A stretch of 64,000 nt of DNA. It comes from Brevundimonas sp. (GTDB taxonomy: Bacteria > Pseudomonadota > Alphaproteobacteria > Caulobacterales > Caulobacteraceae). Numbering within the stretch: the stretch's first letter is position 1; the number at the start of each line of letters is the position of its first letter. This document shows positions 16,328-26,200 of this stretch, piece after piece. The stretch lies in contig NZ_QFNM01000004.1 in the NCBI RefSeq assembly GCF_003248455.1, positions 105,039-169,038 of the forward strand, in the 5' to 3' direction. Position numbers and translations under genes: made by a program. Under the pieces are notes generated by a model. That model was not told where the DNA came from. It was given only the letters and a program-made list of their open reading frames with translations, and did not search any database.

Positions 16328-19300
16328 CAGATATCCCCTCCCCGGCCGGTCGCGGGCGCAGGCGCGTTCGGATCGGTCAGGTCGCTGGTTTCGTCGTAAC
16401 GCTCGATCCGATCAGGGTTCGAGGTCGGCTTGGGTCCGGGATTGTGGCCCTGCGGCAGCTTGGAGGAAAGCCAGCGGCAGACCACATAGAAGACCGGGGT
16501 GAAGATCAGGCCGAAGAAGGTCACGCCCAGCATCCCCGAGAAGACGGAGGTGCCCAGCGATTGGCGCATCTCGGCCCCCGGCCCCGTCGCCAGCATCAGG
16601 GGCACGACGCCCAGGATGAAGGCGAACGACGTCATCAGGATCGGGCGCAGGCGGGTCCGGGCGGCGGCGACCGCCGCATCGAACCGGTTCATGCCATGCT
16701 CTTCCTCGGCCTGTTTGGCGAACTCCACGATCAGGATGGCGTTCTTGGCCGCGAGCGCGATCAGCACCACCAGCCCGATCTGGACCAGGATGTTGTTGTC
16801 CAGGCCGCGCAGATTGACCCCCAGAATGGCCGCCAGCAGACACATGGGCACGATCAGGATGACCGCCAGCGGAAGGGTGAACGCCTCATACTGCGCCGCC
16901 AGCACCAGGAAGACGAACACCACCGCCATCACGAAGATGAGCGTCGCGCCCGAACCGGCCGCCTTCTGCTGATAGGCCAGACCCGTCCATTCGTAGGAGA
17001 AGCCCTGGGGCAGGGTCTGGGCGGCCATGTTCTCCATGATCTGCAGCGCCTGGCCGGACGATACCCCAGGCGCGGCGTTGCCCTGAAGCTCGGCCGCCGG
17101 GAACAGGTTGTAGCGGACGATCCGCGACGGGCCGGAGTCGTCGATCAGGTTGGCGACGGAACCGATCGGCACCATGGCTCCCGAGGACGAGCGGGTCTTC
17201 AGGTTGGCGATGTCGGCGATGTCGTCGCGGTACTGCGGCTCGGCCTGGGCCGTCACGCGGAAGGTGCGGCCCAGCATGTTGAAGTCGTTGACGTAGGACG
17301 ACCCCAGATAGACCCCCAGCGTATCGAACACCGCGCTGGGCTGGACGCCCAGCATCAGCGCCTTGCTGCGGTCGACGTCGGCGGTCACGCGCGGAGAGGC
17401 GGTGTTATAGGTCGAGAAGACCTGGCTCACCTCGGTCGGTGCCTGGGCGGCCGCCCCCATCATGGCGAAGGTCGCCCCTTCCAGCGCGCGATAACCGGCC
17501 CCGTCGCGGTCCTGGATCATCATCGAGAAGCCGTTGCCGGTGCCCAGACCCTGGACCGCCGGCGGGGCGATGACGAAGATCTGCGCGTCCTCGATCTGCC
17601 CGGTCGCCTGGGTGATGGCGCCGGCCAGGGCGGTGGCGGCCTCCTCCTTGGTGCGATCCTCGAACGGATTCAGACGCACGAAGATGGTGGCGGCGTTGGA
17701 GCCGAACGAGAAGCTGGACCCGTCCAGGCCGGCGAAGGCCACGGTGCCGTTGACGCCGTCGGTGTCCTGAATGATCTGGCGGGCGCGCTGCATCACATCC
17801 TCGGTGCGGTCCAGCGAAGAACCGGCCGGAAGCTGGATCACGCCGATCAGGAAGCCCTGATCCTGCTCGGGGATGAAGCCCGAGGGCGTGTCGATCAGAC
17901 GCCAGGCCGTCAGGCCCAGCAGGCCGACGTAGACGACCAGCACCAGGCCCACCGTGCGAACCAGACGCGCGGTCAGGCGGCCGTAGCGGTCCGACAGCCA
18001 GTCGAAGCCCTCGTTGAACTTACGTCCGGCCCAGCCGCCGTAATAGACGATCGTGCCCCAGACGCCCGGCTTGCGGGCATGCTCATGGTGATCCTTGTGC
18101 GGCTTCAGCAAGAGGGCGGCCATGGCGGGCGACAGGGTCAGGGAGACGAACAGCGAAATGACCGAGGCCGAAGCGATCACCACTGCGAACTGGCGGTAGA
18201 AGATGCCGGGGATGCCGGGCAGGAACATGGTCGGGATGAACACCGAGATCAGCACCAGGCCGATGGCGATCAGGGCGCCGGACACCTCCTGCATCGAGCG
18301 ATAGGCGGCCTCCTTGGGACTGAGTCCCTCGCTGATGGCCCGCTCCACGTTCTCGACCACGACGATGGCGTCGTCGACCACGATGCCGACCGCCAGAACC
18401 AGGGCGAACAGCGACAGGGAGTTGATCGAATAGCCCAGCGCCAGCTGCACCGCGAAGGTGCCGACCAGGGCGACCGGAATGGCGATGATCGGAATGATGG
18501 CCGCGCGCCAGGTCTGCAGGAAGACCATGATCACGATGACGACCAGGATGACAGCCTCGACCAGCGTATGCTCGACCGATTCCACCGAGGCCGCGACGAA
18601 TTCGGTCGGATTGTAAGGCACCGCGATGTTCATGCCGGCGGGAAGCTCGGCTTTGATCGCCTCGACTTCCTGCAGGACCCGCTGGGCGGTGCCCAGCGCA
18701 TTGGCGCCCGGCTGCTGAACGATGGCGACGCCGATGCCGCGTTGGCCGTCGAAGAAGCCGCGAATGCCGTAGTCCTGCGCGCCCAGTTCGATGCGGGCCA
18801 CGTCGCGCAGACGGGTCACACGCCCTTCGGCGTCGGTCTTCAGGACGACATCGGCGAACTGGTCGGGATCGCTCAGGCGGCCTTGGACCTGGACCGGCAA
18901 CTGGAAGGCGGCGGCGTTGGTGGGGAAAGGCGGCTGGCCGATGGAGCCGGCGGCGGCCTGGACGTTCTGCGCGCGCAGGGCGGCGACGACGTCGGGTCCC
19001 GTCAGGCCGCGCTCGGCCGCCTTGGCTGGGTCGATCCAGACGCGCATCGAATAGTTGCCGCCGCCGAAGACGTTGACCGCCCCCACGCCCTCGATCCGCA
19101 GCAGGCGGTCCCGCAGCGTCGAGTTGGCGTAGTTGCCGACATAGTCGTTATCCAGCGAGCCGTCGGGCGAGGTCAGGCCCAGGATCATCAGGAAGCCGCT
19201 CTCGGCCTTGTTGACCACCACGCCGGTCTGTCGCACGGCGTCGGGCAGGCGCGGCTCGGCCAGGGCGACCCGGTTCTGGACCAGCACCTGGGCGGCGTCC

Positions 19301-19605
19301 AGATCGGTGCCGGGCTGGAAGGTCACGGTGATGGCCACCGCCCCTTCGGAGGTCGAGGAAGAGGAGATGTAGAGCATGTCCTCGACGCCGTTCACCTCCT
19401 GCTCGATGGGGGCGGCGACGGTCTCGGCCAGGGTCTCGGCCGAGGCGCCGGGGTAGGAGGCGTTGATGGTGATCGTCGGCGGGGCGATCTCCGGGTACTG
19501 CGATAGGGGCAGCAGCGGATAGGCGGCCACGCCGATGATGGAGATCACCACCGCGATCACGGCCGCGAAGATCGGCCGATCGATGAAGAAACGAGAAATG
19601 TTCAT
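16327..19605 (-). CDS. AcrB-like RND multidrug efflux transporter (HAE1 family)
   Basis: 1092-residue inner-membrane proton antiporter. It begins MNISRFFIDRPIFAAVIAV, the hallmark of hydrophobe/amphiphile RND pumps. It has twelve transmembrane helices and two large periplasmic porter loops, and the proton-relay Asp pair appears in VGIVVDDAIVVVENVER of helix 4. A Phe-rich loop typical of drug-binding pumps (DGSSFSFGSNAATIF) is present. The C-terminal tail is longer than E. coli AcrB. It lies 3 bp after the adaptor gene. Confidence 0.95.
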   Translation of the reverse strand: MNISRFFIDRPIFAAVIAVVISIIGVAAYPLLPLSQYPEIAPPTITINASYPGASAETLAETVAAPIEQEVNGVEDMLYISSSSTSEGAVAITVTFQPGTDLDAAQVLVQNRVALAEPRLPDAVRQTGVVVNKAESGFLMILGLTSPDGSLDNDYVGNYANSTLRDRLLRIEGVGAVNVFGGGNYSMRVWIDPAKAAERGLTGPDVVAALRAQNVQAAAGSIGQPPFPTNAAAFQLPVQVQGRLSDPDQFADVVLKTDAEGRVTRLRDVARIELGAQDYGIRGFFDGQRGIGVAIVQQPGANALGTAQRVLQEVEAIKAELPAGMNIAVPYNPTEFVAASVESVEHTLVEAVILVVIVIMVFLQTWRAAIIPIIAIPVALVGTFAVQLALGYSINSLSLFALVLAVGIVVDDAIVVVENVERAISEGLSPKEAAYRSMQEVSGALIAIGLVLISVFIPTMFLPGIPGIFYRQFAVVIASASVISLFVSLTLSPAMAALLLKPHKDHHEHARKPGVWGTIVYYGGWAGRKFNEGFDWLSDRYGRLTARLVRTVGLVLVVYVGLLGLTAWRLIDTPSGFIPEQDQGFLIGVIQLPAGSSLDRTEDVMQRARQIIQDTDGVNGTVAFAGLDGSSFSFGSNAATIFVRLNPFEDRTKEEAATALAGAITQATGQIEDAQIFVIAPPAVQGLGTGNGFSMMIQDRDGAGYRALEGATFAMMGAAAQAPTEVSQVFSTYNTASPRVTADVDRSKALMLGVQPSAVFDTLGVYLGSSYVNDFNMLGRTFRVTAQAEPQYRDDIADIANLKTRSSSGAMVPIGSVANLIDDSGPSRIVRYNLFPAAELQGNAAPGVSSGQALQIMENMAAQTLPQGFSYEWTGLAYQQKAAGSGATLIFVMAVVFVFLVLAAQYEAFTLPLAVILIVPMCLLAAILGVNLRGLDNNILVQIGLVVLIALAAKNAILIVEFAKQAEEEHGMNRFDAAVAAARTRLRPILMTSFAFILGVVPLMLATGPGAEMRQSLGTSVFSGMLGVTFFGLIFTPVFYVVCRWLSSKLPQGHNPGPKPTSNPDRIERYDETSDLTDPNAPAPATGRGGDI

Positions 19606-19608
19606 GGC

Positions 19609-20814
19609 TTAACCGCCAGTGGGGAGGGCGTTGGCGAACGAGGCGCTGGAGGCCGGGGCCGCCTGGGTGACGGGCGCGGGAGAAGCGGCGGCGGCGACCG
19701 GCGTGATCCTGCCGGTCTTGGGCGTGACCTTGGAGCCCGGCTGGGCGGCGCGTTGCAGGCCGGCGATGATGACGCGGTCGGTCGGCGCCAGGCCCGAACG
19801 GACGACGCGCAGGCCCTGGACGATCGGACCCAGCTGAACCGCCTTGTTGGTCACGGTCCCGTCGGCGTTGACGACGGCCACGGTGCGGCGGGTCTGGTCG
19901 GTGCCAATGGCCGAATCCGGCACCAGCAGCGCGTCGTAGGCGCCGGCGCCGGCGACCTGGGCGCTGCCGAACATGCCGGGGCGCAGGAAACCGTCGGCGT
20001 TGGGCAGGATGGCGCGCAGGCGGATGACGCCGGACGCCGTGTCCACCGCGTTGTCCGAGAAGTCCAGACGGCCGGTGTGCTTGTAGGTGCTTTCGTCCTG
20101 CAGGCGCACATTGACCACGGCGCCCTGGTTGGCGCCGCCCTCGCGCAGATATTTCAACAGGACCGCCTCGGACCCGTCGAAGACGAAGTGGATCGGGCCG
20201 CCCGAGATGATGGTGGTCAGCACGTCGCCGGCCGACGATCCGCCGGCGATGACGTTGCCGGGATCGACGCGCCGGTCCGACACCCGACCCGAGGTCGGCG
20301 CCGTGACGCGGGTGTAGTCCAGGTTCAGGCGCGCGGTGCGGACCGCGGCGTTGGCGGCGGTCAGATTGGCCTGGGCCGCCTCTACGGCCGCCTTGTTGGC
20401 GTCATACTCGGCCCTGGACACCGCCTGGGAGGCCAGCAGGGTCTCGCTGCGGGCCAGGTTGGCGCGGGCCAGGGTCAGTTGCGACTGCATCTGGGCGACC
20501 TGGGCCTGGGCCTGGGCCAGGGCGGCCTGGGCCGGACGCGGGTCCAGGGTGAACAGGAGCTGTCCGCGCTGCACCATCTGGCCGTCGCGGAAATGAACCG
20601 CCTGGATATAGCCGCCGACGCGCGCGCGCACGTCCACGCTTTCGATCGCCTCGAAGCGGCCCGTGAACTCGTCCCAGTCGCGCACCTTCTGCTGCAGCGG
20701 CGTGGCCACCGTCACCGGCGGGGCGCCTTGCGCCGGAGCCTCCGCCTTAGGCGAACAACCATAAAGCGCACCCGTCACCATGACGGACACGGCCGCAATC
20801 TTCAGCCCGCGCAT
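19609..20814 (-). CDS. AcrA-like RND periplasmic adaptor lipoprotein
   Basis: The ATG at 20814 has an upstream gggag at 9-base spacing. The upstream TTG start is not supported. The 401-residue product has a lipobox (GALYGC), the lipoyl half-motif RARVGGYIQAVHFRDGQMV, a helical hairpin with A/Q-rich heptads, the beta-barrel (YTRVTAPTSGRVSDRRV) and a Pro/Ala-rich C-terminus. It couples the RND pump to the outer-membrane channel. It is divergent from a TetR gene. Confidence 0.93.
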   Translation of the reverse strand: MRGLKIAAVSVMVTGALYGCSPKAEAPAQGAPPVTVATPLQQKVRDWDEFTGRFEAIESVDVRARVGGYIQAVHFRDGQMVQRGQLLFTLDPRPAQAALAQAQAQVAQMQSQLTLARANLARSETLLASQAVSRAEYDANKAAVEAAQANLTAANAAVRTARLNLDYTRVTAPTSGRVSDRRVDPGNVIAGGSSAGDVLTTIISGGPIHFVFDGSEAVLLKYLREGGANQGAVVNVRLQDESTYKHTGRLDFSDNAVDTASGVIRLRAILPNADGFLRPGMFGSAQVAGAGAYDALLVPDSAIGTDQTRRTVAVVNADGTVTNKAVQLGPIVQGLRVVRSGLAPTDRVIIAGLQRAAQPGSKVTPKTGRITPVAAAASPAPVTQAAPASSASFANALPTGG

Positions 20815-20919
20815 CTGCGCAATCTCCCTGTCGGAGGTCAAATTCCAGTCAAGCGGACGTAGGCCGATGGGGAGGCGGCCGTTTCAACGCATGGTGACTT
20901 AATGGTCGGGGCCGAAGCG

Positions 20920-20941
20920 CTTGTCAACAGACGTTGTCAAA
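20920..20941. promoter_or_regulatory. Candidate operator between the RND operon and tetR
   Basis: TTGTCAA occurs twice (20921-20927 and 20934-20940) at a 13-base pitch. The pair also forms an imperfect inverted repeat, TGTCAAC-AGAC-GTTGTCA. It lies in the divergent promoter region, the usual site for repression by the adjacent TetR protein. Confidence 0.45.
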
Positions 20942-20986
20942 GCCATATGGGGTTTGCGGTTATTGTTCCTGTGGAGTGTTATTGCC

Positions 20987-21556
20987 TTGTTATGCCCCGG
21001 CCCCCGCCCGAGAAACGCCGCCGCCACGCGCACGGCCATTCTCGAGGCCGCGCGTGAGCGGTTCGCGGCCGAGAGCTATGACGATGTCGGCATGCGCGAC
21101 ATCGCCCGTGACGTCGGCGTCGATGCGGCCCTGATAAGCCGCTATTTCGGGTCCAAGGACGACCTGTTCCTGGCCGCCTTGGACAGCTGCGGCGACGGCA
21201 GCGAACTGATGTCGGGCGACAAGGCGGACTTCGGACGCCGGGTGGCGCATGAGATCGTTTTCGAACCCAAGAAGGCCGACAAGCTGAAGGGGATGTCGAT
21301 CATGCTGCGCTCGATCGGCTCCGCCAAGGCGTCCGAAATGGTGCAGACCACCTGCACGACCCAATTCTTCGGACCGCTGGAGGACTGGCTGAGCGGAACG
21401 GATGCGACGGTGCGCGCGCGCCTGCTGGCCGGCTTCATCATGGGCATGTCGATCAGCCGCGAGCTGGGCGGCGGCACGTTCGACATCGAACCGGCCCAGT
21501 GCGAGCAGATGCGCGACCGGCTGGCGGTGATCCTGCAGTCCCTGATCGACGGCTGA
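20987..21556 (+). CDS. TetR/AcrR family regulator of the divergent RND operon
   Basis: 189 residues from a TTG at 20987 that has ggag 10 bases upstream. Longer readings from a TTG at 20921 would start inside the operator repeats. The helix-turn-helix is clear (VGMRDIARDVGVDAALISRYFGSKDDLF). The C-terminal domain resembles the AcrR/TetR ligand-binding fold. It is divergent from acrA-acrB-lipoprotein and is probably their repressor. The absence of an ATG makes the exact start uncertain. Confidence 0.82.
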   Translation: MLCPGPRPRNAAATRTAILEAARERFAAESYDDVGMRDIARDVGVDAALISRYFGSKDDLFLAALDSCGDGSELMSGDKADFGRRVAHEIVFEPKKADKLKGMSIMLRSIGSAKASEMVQTTCTTQFFGPLEDWLSGTDATVRARLLAGFIMGMSISRELGGGTFDIEPAQCEQMRDRLAVILQSLIDG

Positions 21557-21576
21557 GGCCTCCGTTTCGAAAACGA

Positions 21577-21612
21577 CAAAGGGCGCGGAAGGCTGGCCTT
21601 GCGCGCCCTTTG
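21577..21612. terminator. Bidirectional terminator-like hairpin
   Basis: caaagggcgcg (21577-21587) and cgcgccctttg (21602-21612) form an 11-bp stem between the convergent tetR and sugar-transporter genes. Short T-runs lie on both sides, so it could stop transcription from either direction. Confidence 0.6.
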
Positions 21613-21631
21613 GTTCGTGCGGCGACCGCCT

Positions 21632-22906
21632 TTAGTGCGATGCGGTCGTGGTCGCCTCGGCCCGCGCCCGGGTGCGGACGCAGGCGATGGCGAAGATCGT
21701 CAGTCCCACATAGCCCAACATCGGCACGACGAAGGCCGGCTGCAGGCTGCCCGCCGCATCGGCGATGCGGGCGGCGACCTGGGGCAGCAGGGCGCCGCCG
21801 ATGATGCCGAACACCAGAAGCCCCGAGGTCGCCGAGGTCGGCGCCGTCGACCGCTCCAGCGTCAGGGTGAAGATGGTCGGGAACATGATCGAGTTGAACA
21901 GGCCGATGGACAGGACCGCATAGGCCGCCGTCGGACCGCCCAGCTGGCTGACGACCAGGCACAGGACGGCGGCCGCGACCGTGCAGAAGGCCAGCACGAT
22001 CCCCGGACGCACGCGCGTCAGCACCGCCGAGCCGATGAAGCGGCCGACCATGGCTCCGCCCCAGTACAGGGCCACCATCTTGCCCGCCGTCTCGATGGGG
22101 GCGTTCAGGATTTCGGGGCTTTCCAGGAAGTTGGTCAGCATCCCGCCGATGGCCACCTCGGATCCGACATAGAGGAAGATGGCCAGGGCGCCGAACACGG
22201 CCCAGGGCGAGGACAGGGCTTTCAGCGGCGAAACCGCCTCGGTCGCGGCGGGGGCCGCCGCATTGATTTTCTTGCGCGCCGTGAAGATGAAGACGGCGAC
22301 CAGGGCGAAGAAGGCGCCCATGCCCAAAAAGGCCATGTCGATGCTGCGCAGCGACTGGGTGCGGGTGGCGGCGGTGACGACGGCGCCGGCGGCGAACACC
22401 CCGCCGGTCAGCAGCACATGCGATCCCAGCCAGGGCCCGACCGTCGTGCCCAGCGAGTTGAAGGCCTGCGACAGGTTGAGGCGGCTGGACGCGCCCTTGC
22501 GGCTGCCCAGTTCGGCGACCAGCGGGTTGGCGGCGACCTGAAGCAGGGTCACGCCCGAGGCGATGACGAACAGGGCGACCAGCACGCCCGGATACCAGTC
22601 GGCGGCCGTCGCGGCCGGCACGATCAGGCAGCCCGCCACCATGACGATCAGGGCGCCGATGATGGATCGGCTGTAGCCCAGCTTGCTCAGCACCGAGGCG
22701 GCCGGCAGCGACATCAGCCCATAGGCGATGAACCAGGCGAAGGTGGTCAGGAAGGCTTCGGCGTTGTTCAGGTCGAACACGCGCTTCACCGCCGCGATCA
22801 GCGGATCGATCAGCGAAGTGGCGAAGCCCCAGGCGAAGAACAGGGTGGTGACATAGGCGAAGGCCAGCCCCGCGCCCTGGCGTTTTCCGGTATCCGGCGT
22901 GGTCAT
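21632..22906 (-). CDS. Sugar:H+ symporter of the FucP/GluP MFS family
   Basis: The ATG at 22906 is chosen because ggggga precedes it and an uncharged upstream extension does not look coding. The 424-residue protein has twelve hydrophobic helices and the FucP-type features FAYVTTLFFAWGFATSLID and LQVAANPLVAELG. Family members import fucose, glucose, galactose or N-acetylglucosamine. Next to amylases and alpha-glucosidases, glucose is the likeliest substrate. It is separated from the TonB receptor gene by a terminator. Confidence 0.85.
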   Translation of the reverse strand: MTTPDTGKRQGAGLAFAYVTTLFFAWGFATSLIDPLIAAVKRVFDLNNAEAFLTTFAWFIAYGLMSLPAASVLSKLGYSRSIIGALIVMVAGCLIVPAATAADWYPGVLVALFVIASGVTLLQVAANPLVAELGSRKGASSRLNLSQAFNSLGTTVGPWLGSHVLLTGGVFAAGAVVTAATRTQSLRSIDMAFLGMGAFFALVAVFIFTARKKINAAAPAATEAVSPLKALSSPWAVFGALAIFLYVGSEVAIGGMLTNFLESPEILNAPIETAGKMVALYWGGAMVGRFIGSAVLTRVRPGIVLAFCTVAAAVLCLVVSQLGGPTAAYAVLSIGLFNSIMFPTIFTLTLERSTAPTSATSGLLVFGIIGGALLPQVAARIADAAGSLQPAFVVPMLGYVGLTIFAIACVRTRARAEATTTASH

Positions 22907-23049
22907 GGATCGATCCCCCAATGAATGTAGAAGCGGCCGCGCTGTGGTCGCGCGGTTCTCAGGCTGACGTGGTTCCGACATCGCGCGCCATGCGTCCAGC
23001 CGAAAAGCACGCCCTGTAACGAAACTTTTCCGATCCGCCGCGTCCGGTT

Positions 23050-23086
23050 CGAAAAAAAGGGCCGCCTCGCGAACGGGGCGGCCCAA
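23050..23086 (-). terminator. Intrinsic terminator after the TonB receptor gene
   Basis: On the minus strand gggccgcc and ggcggccc (23077-23084 with 23059-23066) form an 8-bp GC stem followed by seven T. It lies 24 bp after the receptor stop. Confidence 0.85.
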
Positions 23087-23109
23087 GTCTGCTCAGAAGA
23101 GAGGGAGGA

Positions 23110-25914
23110 TCAGAAGCGGTAGTTCATGCCCACCGCGAAGGTGCGGCCGTAGCTCTGGTAGTCGATGGTGCGACGCTCATCGCCGTTCTCGAACGTCTTG
23201 AACGGTTCGTCGGTCAGGTTGTTGACCTGGGCCAGGATGGACAGGCCCTCCAGCGGGCCGGACTGGAACTCGTAACCGACCTGGGCGTCGACCACGGTTT
23301 CCGCCGCAACCGAACGCAAGACGCGACCATTGTCGAACCCGGAAACCTCACCGAGGAAATCCGAGCGATACCGCGCCGAAATCCGCGACTGGAAACCGTA
23401 ACGTTCATAGTAGAGCGAACCGTTGATCACGTTCTCCGACAAACCCGTTAGCGGCGTGGGCGGCTGGGTCGGATCGGGCTGAACCTCGCTGTCGGTCGTG
23501 GAGGCGCTGAACTGGGCGCCGAAGCCTTCCAGAGCGGGATGGAAGATGTCGAACGGCGCCGAGATCGACAGTTCTAGACCCTTGATCCAGCCGCCTTCGC
23601 CGTTGTCGGGGGCCGACGACTGACCAAAGTTGATGACAGGGGTCACGCCGCCGGTCGGATAGCCGGTGAAGTCAAAGATCTGGTCGTGGGTATAAACGTA
23701 GCTTTCCAGATGCTTGTAGAAGGCCGCCAGCGAGATGTAGCCCTTCCGATTGGCGAAATACTTCTCAAACGAAATGTCCGCGACATCAGCGATATAGGGG
23801 TTCAGCGTCGGATTGCCGCCCGAGGCGCTCCAAGGAGAGTTCTGGTCGGCCGTGGCGCCCGGCACGTTCTTGCCGTTGTCGAAGAAGTAGTTCCGCGAAG
23901 CACGCATATCATTCATGCGGGCGCGGGCCAGGGTGCGGGCCGCCGCGAAACGCACGAAGCTGTCGTCCGCCACCTGCAGGATGAAGTTCGAGCTGGGCAG
24001 GATTTCCAGATAGTCCTTGCCGCCCGAAACGGCGACCGTTTGGGACACGCCCGGCGCGACCTGACGCGCCGAGAAGCCCGACGAGCTTTGGTCCGTATAG
24101 ACGAACTGCATGCCGACGTTGCCGGTCAGAGGCATGCCGAACAGGTTGTGGTCGATATTGGCGCGAACATAGGCGGTCGAGACCTTTTCCGTCACTTCCC
24201 AGTTGCCGGCGGCGACGTCGGCGTTGGGATTGCGGATGCGATTCAACGCGCCGCTGTTGACCAGGCCCAGGGCGTCATAGCTCAGCACCTGCGAGATGCC
24301 GAGATAGCCCAGGTCGGTCGGGTCCAGCAGGAAGGCGGTCGGCACGGTCAGATCGCCGCCGCCGGGGACGCCGAGATAGTATTGATCGTTGACGAAGCTC
24401 TTCTGGCGTTCGCTGTAGTTGAAGCCGAAGTCGATGGACTTGAACGGGCTCTGGTGCAGTTGGCGCGTGACCGAGAAGCGGGCGGCCTTCAGCTCATCCT
24501 CGATGGACGGAGTGTTCATGTAGCCGGCCTGACCTTCCGGGATCACGTCGCCGCCCCAGCCTTGCGGGCTGGTGATCTTGATCAGGGTCGGATCGGCGTA
24601 GTTCAGGCGGCTGGTGAAGCGGGTCACGCCGTCGCCGGTCAGTTGGAAGCCCAGGGTGTCCAGAGCGCCGTTGATGTTGCGGCCCGTGCCGGCGTTGGTT
24701 TCCAGGATGATGTCGTTGCGCTCGACCTTCGAATAGCTGAGGTCCAGGTTCGCCGACCAGTCGTCGTTCAGGGTGAACTCGGTGTTCCAGCCCAGGGCCG
24801 TGATGTTGCTGTCGCGCTTGTTCAGGTCGTTGCGGACCACGCCCTTGATGTTGTCCCAGGTCCCCGCGACGATCAGGCCGTCTTCGACGGTATAGCCGGG
24901 ACGCAGCGACGGCCCCGGACGGCAGATCGCCGACGGCACGTTCACGGTGCAGTTCCCTGCCGAACCGCCCCAGGCCAGCGGGAATTCGATTCCGCGCAGA
25001 ACCTGGGTGTTCTTGAACTCGGAATAGAAGGCGTCGATGGTGGAGTGGATGCGGTCGTTCGGGCGCCATTCCAGCACGCCCATATAGCCGTCGCGCTCCA
25101 GCTCCGACGACATGACGTAGGGTTTGACGCCGCCCGTCAGCAGATTGCCATCGGTATGGTTCGGATAGCCCCAGCTGTTGAACCGCTCGGACTGATAGGG
25201 CGAGCTCATGTGGGCGTAACCCAGGGCCACGCCCAGGGTGCCGTCCAGGAACTGGTCGACGTAGGAGACGGTGTAGCGGTCGCCCTTGTCGGTGGTGCCC
25301 GAGTTCAGGGCGCCGATGTCGTTCCACTCGTGGCGATAGTTCAGGGCGATGGCCTGGCGGCCATAGGCCAGCGGGCGCACGGTGCGCAGATCGACGGTGC
25401 CGCCCAGCCCCTGACCGATCAGGGCCGAATCCGGGGTCTTGTAGACGACGACGCTCGAGAGCAGCTCGGCGGGGAACTGGTCGAACTCGACGCCGCGGTT
25501 GTCGCCGGTCGTGACCAGTTCGCGCCCGTTCAGCAGGGCGGTGGTGAAGTCCGGCCCCAGGCCGCGGATCGAGATCGCCTGGCTGCGGCCGTCCAGCCGC
25601 TGCATCGTCACGCCCGGCAGGCGCGCCAGCGATTCGGCGATCGAGACATCGGGCAGCTTGCCGATGTCTTCCGAGGAAATGACTTCCACGATCGAGGTGT
25701 TGTTGGCCTTGGCCGAGATCGACGCCTCGATCGAGCGGCGGATGCCGGTGACGACGATTTCGCCGACCTCGGTCGGTTGGTCGCCGGCCTGGCTCGCGGC
25801 CTGGCCCGTGGTCGCGGCGGTCTGGGCGTGGGCCGAGCCGACGGCCATGACGGCGGCGGCGCCGAAGGCGGCGCCCGACAGCAGACGTGCGCGACGGTTG
25901 AGACGTTGGAACAT
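23110..25914 (-). CDS. TonB-dependent outer membrane receptor, MalA-like maltodextrin importer
   Basis: The ATG at 25914 is preferred because ggagg lies 7 bases upstream. The ATG at 25920 touches the Shine-Dalgarno. The 934-residue protein has a signal peptide ending GSAHAQ, a TonB-box-like EVGEIVVTG, a plug domain (VISSEDIGKLPDVSIAESL) and a long beta-barrel that ends in Phe, as outer-membrane barrels do. It belongs to the large Caulobacterales/Xanthomonadales receptor class with IRGLGPDFTTALLNGRE. The location beside amylase and alpha-glucosidase genes and shared operator-like sites indicate maltodextrin uptake, as for Caulobacter MalA. Confidence 0.9.
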   Translation of the reverse strand: MFQRLNRRARLLSGAAFGAAAVMAVGSAHAQTAATTGQAASQAGDQPTEVGEIVVTGIRRSIEASISAKANNTSIVEVISSEDIGKLPDVSIAESLARLPGVTMQRLDGRSQAISIRGLGPDFTTALLNGRELVTTGDNRGVEFDQFPAELLSSVVVYKTPDSALIGQGLGGTVDLRTVRPLAYGRQAIALNYRHEWNDIGALNSGTTDKGDRYTVSYVDQFLDGTLGVALGYAHMSSPYQSERFNSWGYPNHTDGNLLTGGVKPYVMSSELERDGYMGVLEWRPNDRIHSTIDAFYSEFKNTQVLRGIEFPLAWGGSAGNCTVNVPSAICRPGPSLRPGYTVEDGLIVAGTWDNIKGVVRNDLNKRDSNITALGWNTEFTLNDDWSANLDLSYSKVERNDIILETNAGTGRNINGALDTLGFQLTGDGVTRFTSRLNYADPTLIKITSPQGWGGDVIPEGQAGYMNTPSIEDELKAARFSVTRQLHQSPFKSIDFGFNYSERQKSFVNDQYYLGVPGGGDLTVPTAFLLDPTDLGYLGISQVLSYDALGLVNSGALNRIRNPNADVAAGNWEVTEKVSTAYVRANIDHNLFGMPLTGNVGMQFVYTDQSSSGFSARQVAPGVSQTVAVSGGKDYLEILPSSNFILQVADDSFVRFAAARTLARARMNDMRASRNYFFDNGKNVPGATADQNSPWSASGGNPTLNPYIADVADISFEKYFANRKGYISLAAFYKHLESYVYTHDQIFDFTGYPTGGVTPVINFGQSSAPDNGEGGWIKGLELSISAPFDIFHPALEGFGAQFSASTTDSEVQPDPTQPPTPLTGLSENVINGSLYYERYGFQSRISARYRSDFLGEVSGFDNGRVLRSVAAETVVDAQVGYEFQSGPLEGLSILAQVNNLTDEPFKTFENGDERRTIDYQSYGRTFAVGMNYRF

Positions 25915-25965
25915 GATCATCCTCCCTGGGGCTGATCGCGTTTCTGAACGTCGCGACCCTAAGCC

Positions 25966-26002
25966 GTCGCAAAAATATGCAAATCTTCGCGAACCTTGCA
26001 AG
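25966..26002. promoter_or_regulatory. Operator-like sites upstream of the TonB receptor
   Basis: GTCGCAAAAATATGCAAAT (25966-25984) resembles sites before the amylase and GH97 genes, and the palindrome CTTGCAAG lies at 25995-26002. Both are 50-90 bp upstream of the receptor start, where a LacI-type repressor could act. Confidence 0.45.
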
Positions 26003-26092
26003 CAGTTAATGTTGCGCGCCCATCGCGGCCGCCAAGCGGGCGGGATATTTTCGTTTCTCCAAGCTGCATTGCGGCAGAAACCCCGCATCATG

Positions 26093-26153
26093 TTTGCATC
26101 GCAGCAAAAACGAGCCGCGTTGACAGGTCGGAACATTGCTGCAAAATCTTGCA
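26093..26153 (+). promoter_or_regulatory. Amylase promoter with two inverted-repeat operators
   Basis: TTGACA (26120-26125), a 16-base spacer and CAAAAT (26142-26147) form a promoter. TGCAA-N4-TTGCA (26140-26153) overlaps the -10, and TTTGC-N6-GCAAA (26093-26108) lies just upstream of the -35. This is a plausible repression arrangement for the LacI protein encoded at 29670-30719. Confidence 0.55.
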
Positions 26154-26200
26154 AACTGATCTGGAAGGCTTTGCATCGGCCAGACGTGAGGGAGGAAGCG

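Noticed and set aside
16444..19506. A 1020-codon plus-strand open frame
   Set aside because: It is the antisense of the acrB-type gene, with composition rich in Gly, Arg, His and Asp and no family features. High GC content leaves long empty frames opposite real genes.
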